DNA from: Plasmodium coatneyi | Lineage: Eukaryota; Apicomplexa; Aconoidasida; Haemosporida; Plasmodiidae | Assembly (NCBI RefSeq): GCF_001680005.1 | Contig: NC_033566.1 | Location: 682,001-746,000 of the forward strand | DNA length: 64,000 nucleotides | Direction: 5' to 3' | Part shown: positions 32,422 to 42,900 of the stretch, piece after piece | Numbering within the stretch: position 1 is the first letter of the stretch | Layout of the letters: each line of letters starts with the position of its first letter | Made by a program: the position numbers and the translations under genes | The notes under the pieces: generated by a model | Database searches by the model: none | What the model saw: the letters and a program-made list of their open reading frames with translations, nothing else | What the model was told of the DNA's origin: nothing

Positions 32422-32804
32422 ATGAAGTTTAAAAAAATGAAACAAACGAATGGTGTGCTTCTTACACATGATGAAACGGACAAAAAAAAAGGGGAGGTTC
32501 CATCATTATTATTTTTAAACCGTAGCGTTGGCAAAATGACGACGTGATTCAGTGCCATATCGGCTTAAGGCTCTCTGTGGCATGTGTTATTTGAAGGGGA
32601 CAAAAAATTAGAGGTCCCACCGTGGGATAAAATATATGTTGATACGCTTGCCCCAACGAAGAAAATAACGATGGCATATTTTATTCCGTGCCTCACAGCA
32701 CTTTACAAAGGCTGCACGGTTCAATTCGAGCAGCGGACGCAAACAAGTTCTTCCTACTGCTCGTCGACAGACACCTGTACTTCGTCAGATCCACGTCTGC
32801 ATAA
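32422..32804 (+). CDS. Candidate small two-exon gene upstream of the ARK3 3' end
   Basis: Exon 32422-32543 (ATG start) and exon 32699-32804, joined with matching phase, give 75 residues. The acceptor TTTTATTCCGTGCCTCACAG is strong; the donor C/GTGATT is weak. The second exon reads QRLHGSIRAADANKFFLLLV and ends RSTSA. The order beta strand (VPSLLFLN), helix, then FFLLLVDRHLYF loosely recalls the beta-alpha-beta part of ubiquitin-like ATG8/ATG12 folds, but this is only a shape resemblance. An alternative acceptor at 32661/32662 paired with donor 32522 also keeps frame. The exon boundaries are uncertain. Confidence 0.3.
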
Positions 32805-32838
32805 TCCATAATTGTTACTTTTCTGGTCCCCCTAATGA

Positions 32839-33960
32839 CTACACTAGCCCCTTTGGCATTACTCTGGTATGTCCTTTTTTATCCAAACCAGTTTTACTTT
32901 CCATGCGTTTAATAGACATGGCGCTTCCGTTTCTTTGGTGACGTGTATCCATGGATCTATTGTTCACTTTAACCTGTTCGCATGTGCCTCTGACACCACC
33001 AGGACGACTACCTCCATGATTACTTTTTAGCTCCTCCCTGTGAAAATAGTCCTTGTAGAGGAAACACCCTGAGGGACTGTTATCGGCCAGATTTTCTACA
33101 CAAGGTGGTAGCACCCGTGCACTATTATTTCTTCTCATGGTATCCATGTGGACACAATTGGAAGCAGCTTTGGCCAGTAAACCTCCTCTGCCCACCGCAC
33201 CCGTATTAGGCTTACTAAAAAATCCTCCTTTGGCACAGTTTGCAGTGTACCCCTCACTCTCATCCTCATCTACAACAACTCTGTTGGTAAAGCAGTTAGC
33301 ACTACTTTCGATCCTAGTAGAATCCAACTTGGGCGTTAAACTCCTCCTATTGGTGGAGTTGCATAATTTTGTCGATCCCGAATTGGATGTGTTCTTCTTC
33401 ATACTACTTTGTTGTGCTAATGCGGTTTTTCTTTCATATACGATATTTCTACTTTTGCTCATTACTCGTCCATTCACTTGTTGGTTACTCTTTCCGATTT
33501 GTTCCCCTTTCCTATGTAAGGAAGTTGGGGTGGAGGGACATGACGGAAGAAGATTACCTGAATCGAACCTGTTAGCAACCCCCACCTGTGCATTTTTTTG
33601 CACCTTCGATAGGTACACGGGTTGATGACCCCCTTTTGTAGTATTCCTACTGTTGCTTCTACTTTGGCCCCTCATATAATGGTCCATGTGTGTATTGTCC
33701 CTCTTCAAGTTAGCCATTTTATTTCTTTCCTCCTCATAAGGCACAGTTCCATCCATATCTGATACGTAGGCAGATTCTACATCTGTCCCTCGAACATTTA
33801 CGCACTGCATGATCGACCAATTTCCGCAGCTTATATTTCTCTTAAGGGGCTCCTTTGTTGGGTGATTGTCTCCCACTCTGGACGCACTTCTACCATGGGG
33901 AGCACATCTCACCTGAGGTGATTCCTTCTTAGTGACTAAACCTTTTGGGGGGGTATCCAT
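32839..33960 (-). CDS. Probable C-terminal continuation of ARK3 in a shifted frame
   Basis: A 373-codon open frame that overlaps the end of the main ARK3 frame by 25 bases. Its Ser/Asn/Arg-rich, low-complexity composition matches the ARK3 flanks, and overlapping independent genes on one strand are not expected here. The shift sits at a C7 tract of the sense strand (33947-33953): adding one C would read straight through from ...RRKWIPP into ...KGLVTKKES. An alternative is an intron starting at the GTTTAG at 33942 and ending at a TGCAG near 33812, which is also in phase; however the would-be intron looks coding rather than T-rich. There is no known domain. Confidence 0.6.
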   Translation of the reverse strand: MDTPPKGLVTKKESPQVRCAPHGRSASRVGDNHPTKEPLKRNISCGNWSIMQCVNVRGTDVESAYVSDMDGTVPYEEERNKMANLKRDNTHMDHYMRGQSRSNSRNTTKGGHQPVYLSKVQKNAQVGVANRFDSGNLLPSCPSTPTSLHRKGEQIGKSNQQVNGRVMSKSRNIVYERKTALAQQSSMKKNTSNSGSTKLCNSTNRRSLTPKLDSTRIESSANCFTNRVVVDEDESEGYTANCAKGGFFSKPNTGAVGRGGLLAKAASNCVHMDTMRRNNSARVLPPCVENLADNSPSGCFLYKDYFHREELKSNHGGSRPGGVRGTCEQVKVNNRSMDTRHQRNGSAMSIKRMESKTGLDKKGHTRVMPKGLV

Positions 33961-36900
33961 TTTCTCCTTCCAGTGGAACTATCTTCCACACATTCATCCG
34001 CATCTGAGCTAAAAACGATAGAACCTAACTTGTTAAAAGAGGTGTTCTCCATAATGTGTCCTTCTATAACATCCACGTCGTGGTCATCAAACGATCCAGA
34101 ATAATTTCCTTGTACCTCCTTCTTCACATTTTTCTCCATCTGCATGCAGTTCCTCTTCGCGGGTTCTGCTAAACAGCTGGATCCCCTTTTCTCTACATGG
34201 GAGTGTTTGACCAAATCGCTCTTCTTCCATCCAGTTGCTGACTTCGCTGTGCCATTAGTACCATTTACTTCACTACCAAGGTTGCCACTCCTTACGTTGG
34301 ACTTCATCCGTATGAACTCCCCCCCTTTGTCATTCTTTCCATTACTGCTAGATGCATATATGGGGATCGAAAACCCCCAATTGCAGCTTCTGTCCTTTTC
34401 ATTGTTTTCATCATTGATGGAATGAATTCCGTTGCGGGAATCCCTGTGCAAGGTTTGTTCACCCTGACCATGCTTACCACTATTTGTAGCACCCTCATAG
34501 ATGACGTGATTTCGCCCTTCCTTGGAATAACTCCTCATTCCTTCCTTTCCACAATTCTGTGTTCGCTGATAGATTCCCCCACAAAGGCTCCTCTTATTCA
34601 GGAGTAGCAACTTATTTTGCAACTCTTCCTCATAGTCTGTGTCAAACAATGCACTGTCGGATCTTTTAATTGGTCCATCTTCCTCTTGGTAAGGATGCGT
34701 CCTACCTTTCGCGCTACTGTTGCGTTTAGAATTAGAACAATGTGCATCTGTCTTCACTGAATTCATCCTCTGAATTGTGGCTGCATTCTTTACACCCAAT
34801 GCGGGATGACCAATCAGATTGCTCTTTTTCCTTTCCCTGTCACCTACTGATAAGGCGGAAGAGCCTTGGTATGTATTCATACTCGGTTTTTTCCTTAACA
34901 CGCGATTGGCTCCTTCCCTTTCATCAGACTCGATATGTGCACCGTCCTTGTTACTTGAGTCAACATTTTCTGTTTCACTTTTTGCCTTCCTATATATATT
35001 CGTGTCTATCTTACTTTTCACATTCGACAGATTGATACTTCTGTGCGTGTAAATGTGTGCGCTCGTTTTGTACCTCTTCGCTACATCGTTAATGGGTTGA
35101 TCGTTCTTACTGTTGCTCACATTAGCTGATCCTTTCATGGGTCTATTTTCGAGATGTTTTTCCCTCCTAATTTCCCCAAGAACTGCTTCCTCCTTTTTGG
35201 CTTCTTCCTTATTTGTCTCATTCCTAACCCTTTCGATATGCAAAAGGTCACCATCTAGGCCAGTCGTCCAGTTGTATTTCCCCACTGCTTCGCTTTTACA
35301 CCGAGAGTACCCACTTTCTCTCTTGCTTTGACATAGGTTACTAATTGTCCACGTTGGATCATCCTCACACTGGCTGCTTGGACTACTCCCCTTAGGTGCA
35401 CTTTCCCCCGTTTTTATCTCCCCATTTGACTCACTCTGAAAATAATGCTTGACGCAGCAGTTGAAGGGAATTTCACTTATGGACCTCCTGACCTCACTAG
35501 TCCTGCAGAACGAGATTCCCTCGCCCTCACTGGTATTCAAATTTATGCATGTCCCAAAGGAATCATACTGATTAGTGGGGAAATGGGAAATGGTCTGCTG
35601 TCTGAGGCTTTCCTGCGTGTGGCTGAGGTTGTCTTCCGTTTTCACCCCTAACGGTGACCCGTACTCACTCTCCTTTTTAACCTCTTCTATTTTGCTCTTC
35701 AGATATTGTTTTACTTTTGCGTTCTTTAAATTATTTCCTAATAATACCTTTTTACCATTCTGCATGGAGTAAGCCCCGCTTTTTGCCCTGTCCGGGGTGG
35801 GACTAACTTGCTCTTCTGTCGCTTCCACCGAATTGGTTACCACTACATCAGACGCTTCTTCATTAGTTATGGTGGTGGTCTCCTCTTGGGTTTTATTCTT
35901 CTTGTCATTTTGAACGAACCCGTTTGGCATTACATCCTTCGATTTATCCTTCTTCTCGGAGACTAAATTTTCTGACCCATTCCTTCTACTACTGCTTCCT
36001 CCTTTTTTTAAATAACTGCTAGCCATTACTTTGGACTTTTCTTCCGTTATATTCTTCAAGGAGGAATTATTAACACTTCTCTGTGGAGATACCGGTTTGT
36101 TGGTCCTCCTTTCCGTTTTGTCATCACATAGTTTTCTGCCCTTTCCCAAACTGGAGTCTACATTCTCCCTGGATTTGCTCAACACAGTGCTACTGCTGTT
36201 CAATCTCCTGTTTGCAACTCCAATCATGCTCTTTTTATTCTCCCCACTTTTGGTAGCGACACTATTTGTACTGTCTAACTTTTGAGCCCCGCTTATCAGG
36301 CGATTGCCAATTTTGCTTTCTGTACTCTTTGCGGGTATTATCCTAGGTCTGACCCCCTTACTTGTTTTCTGCGTGACTTCCTTCTCCAACGAGTTCTGCT
36401 TCTCAATTGAATTATTTCTTAACGAATTGTTTCTCCTAATTGGGTTTGTAACTCCGCTCTTAGTATGCACCCGGTTGCCGCTGCTTTTGGAATTCTGGGA
36501 TACATTCCTCATACTGCCCATTTTGGAAGAACCTTTTTTAAGCAGATCACTTCGTCCCGTATAGGTAGACTTGCCAACCGAGTCGGAGGTAACGGCTACT
36601 TCTGATAAACTCCTGTTCATACTACCCGAACTAGCCATTCTTTCAACTCTCCTTTTGCCTAAATTAGAGGCGCACTTTTCCTTTTTCACCTTATCCAACA
36701 GGTTGATTTTATTTTTCTGTCGAATCTTTGATATTAACTCCAGGTTGGATAATTCCTTTGTCCCTTTTTTTTGCGAACTCAGGATATTAGTTCTACCCTG
36801 AGTGGCCTCCTTCTTCTTCGTTCTCTCCTCCTCACAGCACTCTTGCATGCTGAACGAATTCCTAACGGTGCCATCATTTTGTACAGCCATGAAGGTCACT

Positions 36901-39900
36901 TTGTTGTTAAAGGAAGGCTGTCTATTGGGTTCTTCACTTTGCACGCTCTCCTTCTGCACTGTTATGCTTGTGCTCCTCGCCCGCTGGTATTTCCCATTAT
37001 GGTTAAGCACGTACCTTGTTTCCCCGTCTGGATGCGTAATGTCTGTGCCGGGTTCATAGCGCTCTTCATGATCTGTCATCTCTGATAATTCGCCGTACTG
37101 TGCAAACTCTGCACCCATGGTGCCACCCTGTATGACCTTAAAATTCTCCTCTTCCCGCTTCACCAATTGGGATGTGTCCAAATGGATTGTCCTGTTCTGC
37201 TTGTACTGTCTGTAAAAGCACTTATCACTTGCAAAATCCGAATTAGAGGGGCTCAATGTATTTTTCTTTTCGTAATACCAAGTGGGCTTCTTCTCCTCCT
37301 GTTGGGCGTCATGTTCGTTATGGCTGCCACCAACGCGGCTGCTTCCTTTTTCCTCATCTGTGCCGCTCGAATTAAAGGCGTTTTCCTCTGGGGCGAAAAA
37401 ATCGGGGGTTACCCTATCGCTGACGTTAGGAACGTTGTCTTTTATAATTTCTTTCTTCAGTTCGAGAAAGGATTTCTCCTTCCTGGACTTATGGGATGGG
37501 CGATACTTTTCTTTGCCCGTCATCATTACAGACACCTCCTTTTCTATATTGGCCAATTTGTCATCCAACGATTTTTCATCTAGCAGCTTCTCTTCATGCC
37601 CCTTCGGATAAGGATTTTTTTCTTCCCTGATTATATTCCTTCTGCTCTCCGTGAGTTTGCTATTTCCCGTCTCGACAGGATAACTGCTCACATGGAAAGG
37701 CCTCATCCTAGGTGGTTTGTCTTCTATCCTTTCATCCTTTTGTTTATCCCGCTGAATGGAAACATTTTTGTCCTTTCTCTCCACCAGTGTGGACAAACCT
37801 TCATCCATTTCGACAGAACCGTTGCTCTCATCTATATAATTACGCTCCATCGATTCGCCATTTTGCATTTCCTCCTGCAGAGAATCCTCCGCAGCTGATG
37901 ATTTATCCTTCTTACTCAATAGACTCTCCCTACTCTCACCACTATTAAGGTACTTTTTACTTTTTATACTCAGGTATAATTTGTTTATTCTTTCTATATA
38001 CTTATCGTACAGGCTACTTCCATCCAAATCACAGATGTTGCTGCGTGATCGTCTTTTTTCCTTCTCGGGTTGTTTCTTCTCAGCCGTCTTGTTCTTTCCC
38101 TTGACAAGAGGACTCCTCTTTCCGCTGGCAGATCCACCTCGTTCAGTGATAGGATCCTTTTTGCATAATTTACTTGTAGATGTTCTTTCTAACCTTTTTT
38201 CCACCTTCCTGTTAATTAGTGTATCTTCCCCTTTTTTTGCTACAAAACTTTTTTTCCTTTCTGATGTGCTCCTATATTGGGTTGTCCCTTTTTTGGCTAC
38301 TTCACCCTTTGGAGTGTCTTCACATAGTTTATTCGTTTTGGAATTCTTGTCCTCCCCTTTTTCAATTTTCGACCGCATCCCATATTCCATTTTTCCATTG
38401 GACAATTCTATAGTGGGAGTCTTTACAACGCGTGCTTCTCCCTCATCAACCCTTAAATGCTTTGCTCCTACGGGGGTATCCTTCACGTGAAGATTTATTT
38501 TGGTGCCGTTACTTTCTCCTGATGATTCCGTCGCCTTCTCCTTCGTTACACAAATTGGGATGTACGTTTCGTCCCCTTCGATAATTTTGTTCTTTTTACG
38601 CAGTTTTTCCAATTCACTAACTTTCTCCGATTTGTGGTTCGGCTGAATGTTTCTACGCGTGGATGGGTTATCGTCCCCCTTTTTGTTTTCATCCTTCCCC
38701 TTCTTTCTTCCACCGTCAAGGAGAGTCTTTCTCGCTTCTCCGCGTCGAATACTAATGGAATTTTTCTCCACAGGACTATTCTCCTCCTCCTCCGTATACT
38801 TACCCTTATAAATTGGAAGCATCCTCTCTGGTCGCTTTTCCCCATTGTTTACCCTCCTTCGTAGTAACTTTTCAAGGGACTCAATATCAACCTCCTCAGG
38901 AACTGCTTCTTCCACCTCTGAGGATAATCTATCGTTCCTTTGCGAACTGCTAGAAACGGGGGTCATATTTGAGACGGAACTGTTATCATACAAATTGTCA
39001 TCATCGTAAGGACGATCCGGAATTGTATTCTCAGACAGAGCGTCATCCGCCTTCTTCGGTGTTACGCCCCCTTCGGAGTAGTCCCTTTCCTGTTCACCTT
39101 CGCTGTGCCTCCTCTCAACACCAGGTGCACTAGACACATCATTACCCTGATTCGTATTGGAGCCTAAACTCTCTGATGAATAAACCAGTTCGGCCTCGTC
39201 CGCTCCGTTGGATTGATCCGATTGGGTCTTCCAGTTTAGCCCCTTCAAGCATGGATCATCGTTACTACTACCCCGGTTGTCCATATTCGATCCGGATGAA
39301 CTGCCCTCCTGCTTGGGGTAGATACTCCCAGGAGTGATCCCCTCCATGGGGGCAGAGTCACTGCTGCAGTCACGCTCACTGTTAACGGATAGATCCTGAT
39401 GAGGGGCGCCCGATAGGAAGTTGGTCCCACTTCCCTCCTGGATGGACCCAGAAAGGTCGTTCTGTGTTCCCACTTCGCTTGCAGCAGATCGATCGCCCTG
39501 GGGAGTTCCCTCCACATGACTGGTACTACTCCATTGCTGTCTTTTCATTAATACATCCTTCTTCGTACCCATGGAAGATTCGCTCAGTTCGGAGAAGGAC
39601 GCCTCCGATTGGGGAGAGCTCATCCCATCCGAACTGGGAACATTTTCTTCATTCACGTAAAAATTTTCTACCTTTAAATATTCTGCTAATTTTTGTTGAG
39701 TCTCTAAGATGAGTGCATCCACGTTATCATTCCCCTGATCGGTGGGGACATGCTGCTTCAATTCCTTCTGCGTCTTCTTGTTGTTCTCCTCCCCCTCTTC
39801 CCTGCCTCCTCCAGTGGGGTAACTCATCGACGCGTTGAGACTGCTTTTTAAGAAACACTGCACCTTTAACAAAGAACCTATAAAATTAAAATCACTACTA

Positions 39901-42900
39901 TCATCCTTCCTGCTGTAACAGGAGTCGGCATTGCCTACCAACCCCTTCTGAAAGGACAGCTTCCACATTTCCTGCATCCACGGGTCAGAGGATATGTCAC
40001 ACAATTTAATACGCTTATTCACATCTACCACTAAGGCCTTCTTTATCAAATTAATTGCTAATGGGTTCACAAAATCTGGGAACTTTAAATTACATGAAAA
40101 GATCGAATTTATTATCTGCGTTTTTGTACCATCAAATGGCACATCTCCAACTAACATTTCGTATAGTAAAACGCCCAAGGACCAAATGTCAGATCTCCAG
40201 TCATATCCAGACCCACTTGTAATTTCTGGAGAAAAGTAAACCAACGTTCCACACAAAGCAGAATGACTTTTCGTTCCTAAAATCATGGCAGACAAACCAA
40301 AGTCGGACAGTTTTGCATTATCCATATGGTCTACTAAGACGTTCTCCATTTTTATGTCCCGATGGAAAATCCCCATCTGATTTAAGTAATACAATCCATT
40401 CACTACGTGGCAAAAATATTTATAAGCCAATTCGTCGGGGATAATTCTTCTCTTAAAGTTCTTCGATATGGAATAGATACTTCCTTTCGCACAAAATTCC
40501 AACACGTGGTAAATAAAATCATTATCCTGCATGCATCCATACATTTTAATTATATTTACATGACTCAAAACGGAGTGGTATTTAGCCTCTAAGTACGTCT
40601 GTCCAGCTGCTTGAGATTTTATAATATGCTCCTTTGATATTTTTTTTATTGCATAATATTGAGGATTCGATAAGAACCTCATTTTTGTTACCACCCCGAA
40701 TCCCCCTTCGCCAATATTTCCCACATCTGAGAATAGTTCCTCCTCAGGATGAAATAAATCAATGTGTAGGTCACTTTCGTATTTTATAAACGTGTCGTCA
40801 AATAGTGCATTCAAATTTAGGGACTTTAAATAATCCTCAAACGTTTCTTCATTCCACAGGTGGATCGGATAAGACACACATATAATCGACTCAAGGAACT
40901 TATCACGCATGTAGGTCAGCTTCTGCCTCCATTTATCTGCTTCATCCACCGTGTCGTTTACATATGATGGGTCCAGACAGTAAATTATTTTATCTATTAA
41001 ATTTCTCTCCTTTTCTGAGGTGGGTAACATTACCCGATTTAGTTTATTTTCTAACTCGTCCTCCGCTTGGTTCCCTTTTTTTCCTTCCTCCCCTTTGTCC
41101 TTCATCCTTCGTAACAACTCCATGAATAATAAATTTTTCTTTTTACAAAATAGGTCTTCTAAACTGGGGAGGCTTCTTTTTCCTCTTTTTTTCCTTCTCC
41201 CCTTGGCGCTAGCAGAATCGTCTATCTCCCCCTCAAGGGAAACCCGTCCTAGATCCATGCTCTCCTTCCTCGGCCCCTCATAATCATCCCTACTGATACA
41301 AAAGCTACTTTTTACACTTCTATTTATTGTCACTTCTTCGAAAACTTCTTTTATCTCCTTGTCGTCGAATATGTCCACGCTACTGGAGGATATATCGTAA
41401 TTCTCCATTTGGGAATAATCCGTGATAGACGACTTCCTGTTGCTGGAGTGGACGGCCGAGTTGTTCCTCACACCTTTAAGGAAGGGGGTCAAATTGTTCT
41501 CTCCCTGTTGGTCCGTTTCGTGCTTTTCCCCCTTTTCCGAATCGTGTGGGAGAGAATTACAGGATGACCTTAACAACCCTTCCTTTCTAAAGTACAAGTT
41601 CAGTTTCTTCTCCATTTTTTTCTTCTCCTCTCTGCTCATACTATCATCCTCTATGTAGTTAAAGTTACTTCCTTCATCTGTTCCTTCAGGGTTCCCTTCA
41701 GCCTGAGCTTCTTCGTCATATTTATAATTCTCCAACAGGGTGTCCTGCTCGTTTGTCACTTTTTCATCATACGTGTTTTTTTTCTTTATTCTATCGTACC
41801 CCTCTTCATAGTCGGTACATGTTCCTTCTAAATTTTGCTCCCCTTCCGTGTGTATCCCTTTGGGTGGGGTGTTCAGGGGTATTTCGCCTTTATTGGTCTT
41901 TTCCATCAAGGAGGCACTCTTTATCACCCCCTCTAGGTTGTCCATCCCATTTATGTTGCACACCTTTTCTACCGTTTTTCTATCCGCCTCTTTGTAAAAG
42001 ACCGTAGTGTAATTCGCTGCCTGTACATATTTTGTCTCCCCCAATATCAGGTCGGTTTTATTAATACAGTTAACACCGGAAGGGGGAGAATTATCCATTA
42101 CTTCCTTATTTAAACTTTTCTCACTTTGGTAATTTTTTCCCAAGGTAGAAGAAGAAGTATCATCCATAGAATCGTCCCCTTTGCGAATATTCCTACTCAT
42201 AGGGGCCAAATTAGACTTCGCCGCTTCGTAACGACTCCTTCCCTTTTCCACATGCGAAATGACGTTCCGCTTAGGCCCACTTTGGACAATGTCTAATTCA
42301 TGCTTTCCCACTTTTCCACCTTCGTGGGACTCATTTTGGCTATACCCTCTTTTTGACTTACAGATGCTTATCCCTTGCAGTGGGAAATTAAGGCAGCCCC
42401 TGTTGCCTCCTTGTGTGTACATTTTGTGATTGTCCTTTTCCTCGATCGATTTTCGCTTCCCCCGGTCGTTTTCACCTTGGTTGACTGCGCGAAAGGAGCT
42501 CATAAAATATTGGTTATTCTCTAGCACGTTGTTTAGGGAGGCTTCATTTTGTGACGCTACTTTTTCTGATGCCCCATTTTTTGACGCTCCTTTTTGTGGA
42601 GTCCCTCCTAGCGTGCCCCAGCACAACGCATTCGGTGCTATGACACTCTCCTTCCTACACCCACCGCATTGATTATTTCTAAAACCAGCGTTTGCATTCA
42701 GAGAACTAACCTTCTTAGGGTAGAAGATGTGCGGTTCTTGAAGCCGCGTCGACGAGATGCTCTTTTTGTTTGACAGAAATTGCCGTTCCTTGTTTGCAAG
42801 ACATCCACCTAAACACCGCTGTGAATTCATCTCTTTAACATTGCCACCATTATCGCCGCTACTATTGTTTGAAACTACTTTATGGCTTAAAACGTCGCAT

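Larger units (their letters stand above)
31375..32838. other. Convergent region between PK5 and ARK3
   Basis: This contains both 3' UTRs and the candidate small plus-strand exons listed separately (31967-32233, 32422-32804). The first 590 bases hold nothing recognisable. Unlike most intergenic stretches here, the part from 31960 to 32800 has fewer homopolymers and more protein-like frames. Confidence 0.4.
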
